Part shown: positions 7,700 to 15,357 of the stretch, in pieces
Layout of the letters: every line of letters begins with the position of its first letter
Numbering within the stretch: position 1 is the first letter of the stretch
Assembly (NCBI GenBank): GCA_964400875.1
Contig: CAYNWK010000056.1
Coordinates: 1-25,753, forward strand
DNA length: 25,753 nucleotides
Direction of reading: 5' to 3'
Source: CAYNWK01 sp964400875
GTDB taxonomy: Bacteria; Chloroflexota; Anaerolineae; Anaerolineales; UBA4823
Program-made: the position numbers and the translations under genes
The notes under the pieces: generated by a model
Told to the model about the DNA's origin: nothing
Seen by the model: only the letters and a program-made list of their open reading frames with translations
Databases searched by the model: none

Positions 7700-7889
7700 C
7701 CTTCACTGCGCTCCTCAAAGTCGATAGTAATTCAAAACTGAGCTTGGGCTGATGTAGATCGCTGCTCCACTGGTCGTCCAAAGCGTCCAGATTTTCTCGC
7801 TCACCCATGCAGTATTGGCAAGCGGTTGCATACCGTATACATTTCATAATCCGGTCCACCTCATATTAGCTTGTTGAAGGAGTACTACG

Positions 7890-8750
7890 ATGGAGCTCGA
7901 TTTTACTTTAGCGATTGCTCGAATTAACGAGATGCTGAATGGCCTCATCGCTTCCCTGCCAAATTTCGGCGTGGCGGTGATTGTCTTTATCTTGTTTTTC
8001 CTGGTTGCCAAGATTTTCCAGGTAGTTGTCCGCGGGATATCCGAGCGGTCCGGGTTGGGCGTCAGCGCTGGTATTGTCTTCGGGCGCTTGTCCCAATGGG
8101 CGATTGTCCTGGGAGGCTTGCTAGTCAGCTCTTCCATCGTTTTTCCCTCCATGCAGGCTGTCGATATCTTCGGAATTTTGGGTATCGGCAGCATCGCCAT
8201 TGGGTTTGCATTTCGGGATATCGCTCAGAACTTTCTCGCTGGGATCTTGTTGCTATTGACCCAACCTTTCCGCATAGGAGACCAGATTATCGTCAGCGGC
8301 TTCGAAGGCACGGTGGAGGATATTCAAACCCGGGCGACCTACATCAGTACCTACGATGGTCGCCGGGTTGTCATCCCCAATACAGACCTGTTCGTCCAGT
8401 CGGTGATCGTCAACACTGCCAAACCCACCCGCCGCTCCCAATATGATTTCGGTATCGGTTACGGAGTCGATTTGGATTACACGCGCCGGTTGATCCTCCA
8501 GGCGATCAGCCGGGTTGAAGATGTACTACAAGATCCTTCACCTGACGTATTGATCGTCGATCTGGCCGACTCGGCCGTGAATTTACGCGCCCGCTGGTGG
8601 ACATTATCGGCCCGCAGGGAAGTAATCACCATACAGGATCAAGTGATCGATGCGATCAAGAAAGAGCTGGATGCGCATAACGTCGATATGCCTTATCCAA
8701 CCCAGACTGTGTTGCTAAGGAATCAAAACGTTTCAATTACGGAGAATTAA
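7890..8750 (+). CDS. MscS-family mechanosensitive ion channel
   Basis: Protein of 286 residues, the size of the short MscS type. Three transmembrane helices are visible (about 24-48, 67-90 and 95-125). The third, pore-lining helix contains GILGIGSIAIGFAFRDIAQN, with the Gly/Ala packing pattern of MscS TM3. The following FRIGDQIIVSGFEGTVEDI (about 127-145) is the conserved beta domain, and the C-terminal alpha/beta part ends at 286. Such channels open under membrane tension to release solutes on osmotic downshock. The start has AAGGAGTA upstream. A possible weak promoter (TTGGCA at 7815, TATACA at 7836, spacer only 15) lies ahead. Convergent with the respiratory operon. Confidence 0.93.
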   Translation: MELDFTLAIARINEMLNGLIASLPNFGVAVIVFILFFLVAKIFQVVVRGISERSGLGVSAGIVFGRLSQWAIVLGGLLVSSSIVFPSMQAVDIFGILGIGSIAIGFAFRDIAQNFLAGILLLLTQPFRIGDQIIVSGFEGTVEDIQTRATYISTYDGRRVVIPNTDLFVQSVIVNTAKPTRRSQYDFGIGYGVDLDYTRRLILQAISRVEDVLQDPSPDVLIVDLADSAVNLRARWWTLSARREVITIQDQVIDAIKKELDAHNVDMPYPTQTVLLRNQNVSITEN

Positions 8751-8787
8751 TACAGTATCTTCGATTACTCCCCCACTATCTCGTGGA

Positions 8788-10611
8788 TTAAAGCACCGCG
8801 TCGACCATTAATACCAGGAATAAAAACGCCAGGTACATGCTCGAATGCCGGTACATTTTCCAGGCGACTTTGTTGCCGCTTCCTTGCCAAACTCGCCATG
8901 CTGAAAACAACAATCCGGCGCCTAAGAGGACTGCGCCAACGAGATAAACGCCGCCTCCCAATCCAAAAAACGGCAGCGCCAGGGTCAGCGCGACAAGTTC
9001 AATCGTATAGAGCAAGATCTGCCAGCGCGTTTCCCGCTCCCCACGTACTACTGGAAGCATCGGCACCCCGGCTCGGGCGTAATCCTTCCGGCGCACCAAA
9101 GCCAGCGCCCAGAAATGTGGCGGAGTCCACATAAACACGACGGCAAAAAGAAACAACGAAGGGATATTCAACGCTCCGGTGACAGCAGCCCAACCTACCA
9201 GCGGCGGAATTGCCCCGGCGCCTCCGCCGATAACGATATTCTGAACGGTCGTCTTTTTGAGCAGAATGCTGTAAAGCAGTACGTAATAAATGATCCCAGC
9301 GAGCGTCAGCAGAGCGGCCAGAAAATTCACGAAAGCAACCATCAAATAAAACGAAGCCAAGGCGATGGCTACGCCGAAAGCAAGTCCTTCGCCGGGGGTC
9401 AGACGGCCAGCAGGGATCGGACGAGCTGATGTACGCTGCATCTTCTCGTCATCGTAGCGATCGATGTACTGGTTGATCGCGCTCGAGCCGCCTGCCGCCA
9501 GGTAACCCGCCAGCAAGACGAACAAGGTTGTAGGCAATGGCGGGAAGGACTTCCCACCAATGACCATTCCAGCATAAGTTGTCACCAGCAGCAAAGCCAC
9601 CACGATCGGCTTGGTGAGCATGAGGTAATCCTTAGCCAGGGTAATAATCCCCCTCGCAGGGCGCATCCTTTCCAACTTAGCGCCAGACTCGCTCCGAACC
9701 ATGCCATTCACCGTAACCAGAACAATCAGAGCGGCCCAGATCCCTACGGAGGTTGCCACGTGAAGCCCAACCAGATAAATCGGAAAGCGGTTGGCTGCTT
9801 CTAAGGCGCCCATTAATACCTGGGCATAGAACAGCACAACCACGATCGTGCATGCCAACAGGGGAGCGACATTGTGTCGTTGCGTGCGCCAACCCCGTAC
9901 GAACAGCGCGCTCACTAGAAATCCGGCGATTGCGGTCAGCAGCCGGTGCACAGTAGCAAGCCATTCCAGCGTGCTTTGTGGAAATTGGAAGCCGTTGCAC
10001 AGCGGCCAACTGCTGCAAACCGTCGCCGCTCCGCTGGTTGAAACGACTGCGCCGCTGATCATCAGCACAAACACCGCCGCCAGCGTCAAGAGGGAAAGCC
10101 GCCCAAACTTAGATTTGACTCCCAAAAATTGTCGTTCATCCGGGATATTTCTAAATGATGCGACCACTTCCACTGTTGGAATTATCACGAGACTCAAGAC
10201 CATCAAAGACAAACTCAAATGGATGGCGGTGAGATGTGCGCCTGGGCTAAACAAGGTGGTTAATCCACCAACCAGGATTTGCCCCAGGATTAAACCGGCT
10301 GCGCCAGTTAGCGGCCCAACGAGCCTGCGCTGTTCCCGCGCGTTGAACCAGGCCCACAACGAGGCTATAAGGATCATCAAACCCGAAAGTCCTGCGGCAA
10401 GGCGATGCCCAAAAGCAATCCAGCCCCCCGCTACCGGAGGCGGCGACCATTCGCCAAAACAAGTCGGCCAGCCGCCGCATGCGGCTCCGGCCCCGGTAAC
10501 CCGCACCATGACGCCGATCACGATCAAGGCGAAGGTGACGATCGAAGTTGCTAATAAAAAGTCTCGCACAGCCGGCCTATCTTGAGTTTCCACTTGGATT
10601 TCTCTTCCCAT
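8788..10611 (-). CDS. Fused heme A synthase (CtaA/COX15) and protoheme IX farnesyltransferase (CtaB/COX10)
   Basis: Protein of 607 residues, about the sum of two families. Residues 1-305 are CtaA: eight predicted helices with the four heme-ligand histidines His69 (FGHR), His131 (AIHLS), His222 (VHRL) and His284 (LHVA), and the two Cys pairs CGGWPTC (45-51) and CSSWPLC (199-205). Residues about 325-607 are CtaB, a UbiA-type prenyltransferase with NQYIDRYDDEKMQRTSARPI (380-399) and the loop WTPPHFWALALVRRKDY (495-511). The protein would convert heme B to heme O and then heme A in the membrane in one chain. It is last in the oxidase operon, 14 bases after SURF1, and thus serves the A-type oxidase encoded upstream. 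Confidence 0.95.
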   Translation of the reverse strand: MGREIQVETQDRPAVRDFLLATSIVTFALIVIGVMVRVTGAGAACGGWPTCFGEWSPPPVAGGWIAFGHRLAAGLSGLMILIASLWAWFNAREQRRLVGPLTGAAGLILGQILVGGLTTLFSPGAHLTAIHLSLSLMVLSLVIIPTVEVVASFRNIPDERQFLGVKSKFGRLSLLTLAAVFVLMISGAVVSTSGAATVCSSWPLCNGFQFPQSTLEWLATVHRLLTAIAGFLVSALFVRGWRTQRHNVAPLLACTIVVVLFYAQVLMGALEAANRFPIYLVGLHVATSVGIWAALIVLVTVNGMVRSESGAKLERMRPARGIITLAKDYLMLTKPIVVALLLVTTYAGMVIGGKSFPPLPTTLFVLLAGYLAAGGSSAINQYIDRYDDEKMQRTSARPIPAGRLTPGEGLAFGVAIALASFYLMVAFVNFLAALLTLAGIIYYVLLYSILLKKTTVQNIVIGGGAGAIPPLVGWAAVTGALNIPSLFLFAVVFMWTPPHFWALALVRRKDYARAGVPMLPVVRGERETRWQILLYTIELVALTLALPFFGLGGGVYLVGAVLLGAGLLFSAWRVWQGSGNKVAWKMYRHSSMYLAFLFLVLMVDAVL

Positions 10612-10625
10612 TGATTTGCTCCGCT

Positions 10626-11438
10626 CTAACCTTTAGGGTTAGCCTTGACCATCTTTTTAGAAGGTCGGGCCTTTAGCGCTTGCGCAGATTCGGCGTTTGA
10701 TTCTTCCTTCCGGATGAAATAGAGATACCCAACCCCTAGAATCAAAGCAAACGCGAACCACTGCAGCGCATACCCCAGATGAGGGCCCTCGGTCAGCTCT
10801 AACTCAGGCAAACTTCGATAGGGCAGATCGGTCCAGTCTGGATCGGGAGCCTGTTGAATGTAAACTGGCAGCAGCGGGTATGGAATTTGCTCTGCAATAC
10901 GATCTAGGTTCACAAGGTACCAGGCGTCAAGACGTTGTTCACCGGGCGCGAGGGTTGGGTCCGCTCTGCGCCCGAAATCAGGACGGATTTGTGAATCCCG
11001 CAGCATACCCTGGACTTCGACGACTCCGGGTTCGTTATATTGATCCAGAGTCCCTGATTCGAAATCCTCCCCAGGGACCCATCCGCGGTCGACGAGGACA
11101 GCCGTATCGCTATCTTTGATACGCAAGGGTGTCAAGAGGTGCACACCGTAGCGGTTAACCCAGGCTTGGTTGCGTAGAACGATTTGCTGGCTGGGATCAT
11201 ATTCTCCCTCCACCGCCACTGAGCGATATTCCATCGCAGTCAAATCCAAACCAAAGGCATTTTCCGTCAAGGTTAATGGCGGTGCATCCAGCTGGGCTTC
11301 AACGCGTGCGTTGAAAGCGCGGCGCTGTGCGAGGCGATCCAACTGCCAGATCCCCAGGCGCGCCATCACCCCCATCGCCAAGATCACCAGCAAGGTCGTC
11401 TTCCACCACCGCCGGCTGAAAGGGCGCAGAAGCATCAT
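10626..11438 (-). CDS. SURF1 family cytochrome c oxidase assembly protein
   Basis: Protein of 270 residues with the SURF1 layout: N-terminal transmembrane helix (about 13-28) leading into ARLGIWQLDRLAQRRAFN, an external beta-rich domain with LVDRGWVPG (about 114-122), and a C-terminal helix with GPHLGYALQWFAFALILGVG (about 217-236), followed by a basic cytoplasmic tail. SURF1 helps insert heme A into oxidase subunit I. It begins with ATGATG overlapping the stop of the preceding gene by four bases and lies between a copper-related gene and the heme A synthase, matching its role. Confidence 0.93.
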   Translation of the reverse strand: MMLLRPFSRRWWKTTLLVILAMGVMARLGIWQLDRLAQRRAFNARVEAQLDAPPLTLTENAFGLDLTAMEYRSVAVEGEYDPSQQIVLRNQAWVNRYGVHLLTPLRIKDSDTAVLVDRGWVPGEDFESGTLDQYNEPGVVEVQGMLRDSQIRPDFGRRADPTLAPGEQRLDAWYLVNLDRIAEQIPYPLLPVYIQQAPDPDWTDLPYRSLPELELTEGPHLGYALQWFAFALILGVGYLYFIRKEESNAESAQALKARPSKKMVKANPKG

Positions 11439-11992
11439 CCAGTTACCTGGGAGGTTTCTTCGTCGTTTGGTGTCTCGGGTCTAGCCTGCGCTTCTTTCGA
11501 TTTCAAAGGCCAGATCAAAATGCTGTAAACGAATAAGAAGGCTGTCGTCGGGGGAGTCGCCAACCCCAGAGCTGTGAGGCGGGTGAGCAACGTGGTTGGC
11601 TTGACGACGTTCAAGCCTAGATAGCTGCTGGGCTGAAACGAGCAAGAATAAGCGAACTTGTCCGCCTGTTCGAGCTTCAAACTGGCGCTGCTGCCGGGAG
11701 GCACCCACAGAGGACCTAGCTGGTGATCGGTTGAGTCGTGATTCCTAACCAGGAGGGTGTCGCCGAGTACAAAAGTCATCTCATCGGGAATGGCAGGGGA
11801 GGCTTGCCCTGCTGCGACGCGTTCGGCTGTCCCTTGAGGGATCTCCAATTCGATAGTCTCCGGCGCACGATCGGTGTCTTCTTTCTGCAACAAGAAGGCC
11901 CCCTCGCTAATCAACCAGACTGCAGCCAGTGAGATCGCGAATAATATCGCCAATCGTTTAGCGCCCAATCTTATGGCTGTATGCACATCCAT
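11435..11992 (-). CDS. Membrane protein with a cupredoxin-like domain, oxidase-operon gene of unknown role
   Basis: Protein of 185 residues. One N-terminal transmembrane helix (about 13-33) and one near the C-terminus (about 146-165) bracket an extracytoplasmic domain. The stretch MTFVLGDTLLVRNHDSTDHQ, then LWVPPGSSASLKL and FAYSCSFQPSSYLGL (about 72-127), follows the cupredoxin pattern of strand, His, PG turn and Tyr-x-Cys. His90 and Cys117 sit where copper ligands would be, but the expected His and Met after the Cys are replaced (Gln120 and Leu), so the site is incomplete. It starts 13 bases after SCO and overlaps SURF1, so a copper-handling or oxidase assembly role is likely by context. 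No named family recognised. Confidence 0.75.
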   Translation of the reverse strand: MDVHTAIRLGAKRLAILFAISLAAVWLISEGAFLLQKEDTDRAPETIELEIPQGTAERVAAGQASPAIPDEMTFVLGDTLLVRNHDSTDHQLGPLWVPPGSSASLKLEQADKFAYSCSFQPSSYLGLNVVKPTTLLTRLTALGLATPPTTAFLFVYSILIWPLKSKEAQARPETPNDEETSQVTG

Positions 11993-12005
11993 CTACCGGC
12001 TACCT

Positions 12006-12611
12006 CTAATTTTCCTTTAGCAAGTGAGTGATATCCTGGGCCATCGCTTCGCTGGACGTACCAAAAGGGAAAGTCAACTGCAGTTCACCTTGCTTATTAA
12101 TCACGTAAATGCGGGCGGTATGATCTACCAGGTAACCGGCCGCGCTGCCCACATCCACCTTTTCATGATAGACGCCGAATGCCTCCCAGACAGGCTCAAG
12201 CGCTGACTGTTCAGCGGTCAAACCTTCGATGGGAATGCCGAAATTATCGAGGAAATCCCGCAGCGTTTCGCGGTTATCCCTCTCCGGGTCAACGGTGATA
12301 AAAACGAACTTGACCTGTTCGGATCGATCGCCTAACAACTCGGAAACCTGGCGGTATTCGGACAGGGTCACCGGGCACACGTCAGGGCAATGGGTATATC
12401 CAAAAAAGAGCAGTACTACCTCTCCACGCTGGGCGCTGAGCTGGAAGGTTTCTCCAAATTGATCGGGCAGGGAAAAATCATCCGCCTTCACCGGAGGTTC
12501 AAACAGCGACCCCTGGTAGGTATACGGACGCGCCAGGACCTCAGCGCCGATCACGGCTGCCAGACCGATGACGACGGCTATCCCCAACAAGACTACGTGG
12601 CGGACTTTCAT
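12006..12611 (-). CDS. SCO1/SenC family copper chaperone
   Basis: Protein of 201 residues with an N-terminal membrane anchor (about 5-25) and a thioredoxin-like domain outside the cytoplasm. The copper-binding set is complete: Cys75 and Cys79 in THCPDVCP and His164 in YLVDHTARIYVI. SCO proteins deliver copper to, or reduce, the CuA site of oxidase subunit II. It lies eight bases after the subunit III gene, within the oxidase operon whose subunit II carries a full CuA site. Confidence 0.95.
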   Translation of the reverse strand: MKVRHVVLLGIAVVIGLAAVIGAEVLARPYTYQGSLFEPPVKADDFSLPDQFGETFQLSAQRGEVVLLFFGYTHCPDVCPVTLSEYRQVSELLGDRSEQVKFVFITVDPERDNRETLRDFLDNFGIPIEGLTAEQSALEPVWEAFGVYHEKVDVGSAAGYLVDHTARIYVINKQGELQLTFPFGTSSEAMAQDITHLLKEN

Positions 12612-12619
12612 CTATTCGA

Positions 12620-13195
12620 TCAGCCCGCCACCCTACCCATCAGGTAAAGCGCTGGATAGAAAAACACCCAAACGACATCGACGAAGTGCCAGTAAATTGC
12701 TGCCGCCTCAACCGGAAAGTGCCGTTCTTGGTTGTAAAGTCCTTTGCGGCCATTACGATAAACGATCCCGAGGAAGATTACACCGCTCAGCACGTGCAGC
12801 GCGTGAAACCCGGTCATCGTATAGAAGATCGAAGCAGCGGCGCTTTCGTCGGCCGAGAAAGGCGCAATCTGCCACTCCACTCCGACAACGCCGATCAGAA
12901 ACAACGTCCCTAAGATGATCGTGATCAACGTATTGCGCAAAAAGGCTTTTTCGTCGCCGTGGACGATAGCCATCTCTCCCCTGTTCATGAAGAAGCTGCT
13001 GACCAATAGGACCGAGGTAACCCCCAGGCCGAGCAGTTGGCTGACATCCGGTCGCGTATTTCCCAGTAAGTAAAACCTGGCGACCAGCAAGCCCGCAAAT
13101 AGAAACGCATCGGACAAAATGAACAGCCATAACCCCAATCGGTTGGTCGCAGTCTTGAATGCGTAACCTGCTCTTGGGTCTGTATGGGTAGTCAT
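12620..13195 (-). CDS. ctaE: Cytochrome c oxidase subunit III
   Basis: Protein of 191 residues, the short five-helix form of subunit III lacking the first two helices of the long form. Typical segments are NRLGLWLFILSDAFLFAGLL near the start, GFHALHVLSGVIFL in the middle and AIYWHFVDVVWVFFYPALYL at the end. Subunit III stabilises the catalytic core and binds lipid. The ATG at 13195 is chosen over a longer frame (to 13300) because GAGGAGGAA precedes it and the longer N-terminus overlaps the subunit IV gene. Start and upstream stop share one base (TAATG). Confidence 0.95.
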   Translation of the reverse strand: MTTHTDPRAGYAFKTATNRLGLWLFILSDAFLFAGLLVARFYLLGNTRPDVSQLLGLGVTSVLLVSSFFMNRGEMAIVHGDEKAFLRNTLITIILGTLFLIGVVGVEWQIAPFSADESAAASIFYTMTGFHALHVLSGVIFLGIVYRNGRKGLYNQERHFPVEAAAIYWHFVDVVWVFFYPALYLMGRVAG

Positions 13196-13425
13196 TAATG
13201 TTCCTCCTCGGGCTGAGCGAATAACTTTGGCAAATGCATATAGTCTCTTATGATGAACCAAGCCTTTATGATAGCGATTCCCCACAACGGCCAGGACCAT
13301 AGGGTTGCAATGCTGCCGATGAAGTATTCTCCGGCGGTCAGCACTGCAAGCAAGATCAGGACAACAACACCAACTCGGTATGCTGTCGCTTTCTTGTCAT
13401 TGACGTTCTCATTGTTGTCGCTCAT
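13195..13425 (-). CDS. Small cytochrome c oxidase subunit IV
   Basis: Protein of 76 residues with two transmembrane helices (about 17-37 and 42-58), containing WSWPLWGIAIIKAWFIIRDYMHL, whose shape matches the prokaryotic cytochrome c oxidase subunit IV family (I break the motif here at IIKAWFI). The ATG at 13425 has TGGAGG at seven bases; an upstream in-frame start gives only an unlikely tail. It sits between subunits I and III and overlaps the subunit III start by one base. Its position supports the call; sequence alone is too short for full certainty. Confidence 0.85.
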   Translation of the reverse strand: MSDNNENVNDKKATAYRVGVVVLILLAVLTAGEYFIGSIATLWSWPLWGIAIIKAWFIIRDYMHLPKLFAQPEEEH

Positions 13426-13468
13426 TAAAAACCTCCAAGTCTTGATCAACCGAGCAGCTTATCAAAGC

Positions 13469-15328
13469 TCAATCCGCCGCTGCGGCCGCTGGCGCAGGTG
13501 GGCTGCTGGTATAAACTGATCCAGGCAGACCATAATCGTATGGCTCACCGGTCACTTCAATGGGCTTATCATAATTATGCGCCGGGATAGGAGACGGCAA
13601 CTGGAATTCGGGAGAACGAGAGTTCCACGGGTTAGCTAACGCCACTTTGCCGCGCCTCATACTGACGGCCATGTTGATGAAGAAGATCAACACCGACAAC
13701 GCGATGGCGAATCCGGCGATGGTGATTAGTAAATGGGTAAAATTAACCCCTAAAGTAGGATCGTAATCGGCGATTCGCCTGCGCATCCCCAATAGACCGG
13801 CGTACATTTGTCCCAGTGATTGCATGTAGAAGGCTGGCAGCATCAGGAAAAAGTGGATCTTCCCCAATGTCTCGTTGTACATCCTCCCGGTCATCTTCGG
13901 AAACCAATAATAAATGGCAGCGAAGAAGGGGAAGATAAATCCTCCGAACATAGTTGCATGGAAGTGCCCGACGATCCAATAGGTGTCGTGCAGGTGCAGG
14001 TCGGTCGCAACCGTCCCATTGGGTGGACCGCTCAAACCACCGAGCAAAAAGATCGAGATCGCGCCCAATACAAACAGCATAGGGGTTGGAAAACTGATCT
14101 TCCCCTGCCACAATGTGCCTACCCAGCTGAAGAACTTGACCCCGGTGGGTACGGCGACCAGCAAGGTGCTGTACATGAAGGGGACTCGCAGGTAGCTTTC
14201 CATACCGGAGGTGAACATATGGTGCGCCCAAACGAAGAAACCGACCAGAGCAATTGCCAAGGAGGACATTGCCACCCACTTGTAGCCGAACAAAGGTTTG
14301 CGCGCAAAGACGGGCAGAAGCTCGCTAATCACGCCCAACCCGGTCAGGATGAACACGTAAACCGCGGGATGGGAGTAAAACCAGAACAGATGCTGGAATA
14401 AAAGCACGTTGCCCCCTTTAGAAGGGACGAAGAAACCCATGCCGAAAATTCTTTCAAACAGCACCATCTGGAATGAAAGGCCTATTAGCTGGGTGGCTGT
14501 CAGGGCGATGAGCGCAGTTGCGAAGGCAGTCCAGACGAAGATGGGCATGCGGAAATAGTTCATCCCAGGGGCGCGAAACCGGATCGTCGTGGCGATCACG
14601 TTGAGCGAACCCAGGATCGAGGAGAGACCAAAGGTGTAAACTCCCAGGAAAAACATGGCGAAGCCCATCTTGCTCAGGTTGGCGCTCAACGGTGGATAGG
14701 CTGTCCAGCCGGCGTCGATCCCGCCCAACAATAGTACGCTCAGCAACAAAATTCCGGCGGGAACGTTGATCCAATAAGCAAAGGCGTTCAACCTGGGGAA
14801 AGCCATATCATTTGCGCCGATCAGCAAGGGCACCAGGTAGTTCGACATTGCCCCCACGCCCAACAAGATGGCATAGATCATGACAATACCGTGCAAACTG
14901 ATCAAGGTGTTGAACGTATCCGGGATGAGAAACTGCATTTCCGGTGAGATCAATTCAGTACGGAAGATCAAGGCAAACAGACCGGCGATGGCCATCATTA
15001 GCAGCGCAGTTACCCCGTACTGCATCCCAATGATCTTGTGATCGTACGACACATTGGCTAGCAATTTCCAACCAGTCAGTCCGTGGCGGTCCAGGTCGAC
15101 TTCGCCCGTCTCTTTCCCGTTCATCCACTTCAACCAGTCGTCCAAAACCCGCGCTCCATAGATGAAGCCAATCACCCCAAGCAACGATCCAGCCACCCAA
15201 ACCGGTTCCGGTTTCCAGGCCGGCAGGCCAAGGAGCAGGCGTATCAGCATGGTCAATCCCATGCCGACAAGGGTAGCGATGACCTGGCTGATCAATCCTC
15301 TTACCAAGGATAACGAAAGAAACTTCAT
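13469..15328 (-). CDS. ctaD: Cytochrome c oxidase subunit I, A2-type heme-copper oxidase
   Basis: Protein of 619 residues. All redox ligands are present: His146 and His457 for heme a, His455 for heme a3, His320, His369 and His370 for CuB, and Tyr324 for the His-Tyr cross-link. The K-channel Lys398 (PTGVKFF) and D-channel entry Asp174 (GANDMAFPRLN) are kept. The helix VI motif is YSHPAVY (318-324) rather than GHPEVY: the channel Glu is absent and replaced by the Tyr-Ser pair that defines the A2 subfamily. An N-terminal extension of about 95 residues with two predicted helices precedes the usual start SYDHKIIGMQY. The gene has GGAGGAGG upstream and follows coxB by about 29 bases. It reduces O2 to water while pumping protons. 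Confidence 0.97.
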   Translation of the reverse strand: MKFLSLSLVRGLISQVIATLVGMGLTMLIRLLLGLPAWKPEPVWVAGSLLGVIGFIYGARVLDDWLKWMNGKETGEVDLDRHGLTGWKLLANVSYDHKIIGMQYGVTALLMMAIAGLFALIFRTELISPEMQFLIPDTFNTLISLHGIVMIYAILLGVGAMSNYLVPLLIGANDMAFPRLNAFAYWINVPAGILLLSVLLLGGIDAGWTAYPPLSANLSKMGFAMFFLGVYTFGLSSILGSLNVIATTIRFRAPGMNYFRMPIFVWTAFATALIALTATQLIGLSFQMVLFERIFGMGFFVPSKGGNVLLFQHLFWFYSHPAVYVFILTGLGVISELLPVFARKPLFGYKWVAMSSLAIALVGFFVWAHHMFTSGMESYLRVPFMYSTLLVAVPTGVKFFSWVGTLWQGKISFPTPMLFVLGAISIFLLGGLSGPPNGTVATDLHLHDTYWIVGHFHATMFGGFIFPFFAAIYYWFPKMTGRMYNETLGKIHFFLMLPAFYMQSLGQMYAGLLGMRRRIADYDPTLGVNFTHLLITIAGFAIALSVLIFFINMAVSMRRGKVALANPWNSRSPEFQLPSPIPAHNYDKPIEVTGEPYDYGLPGSVYTSSPPAPAAAAAD

Positions 15329-15357
15329 TGAATCCTCCTCCAGTTAAATCCGGCGGT

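Noticed and set aside
7700..7889. Possible gene or RNA between the second L,D-transpeptidase and mscS
   Set aside because: No frame with a ribosome site, no tRNA-like fold and no clear terminator; only a weak promoter-like pair of hexamers is visible.
9848..10585. Plus-strand frame of about 245 codons opposite the CtaA domain
   Set aside because: It is a shadow of the conserved CtaA-CtaB gene, with Pro/Thr/Arg-rich composition, no family resemblance and no ribosome site.
12620..13300. Longer start for oxidase subunit III
   Set aside because: The extra N-terminal 35 residues overlap the subunit IV gene, are unlike the family, and the ATG at 13195 has a strong ribosome site.
13820..14401. Plus-strand frame of about 193 codons opposite coxA
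   Set aside because: Antisense to strongly conserved oxidase sequence, with low-complexity composition and no start signal.
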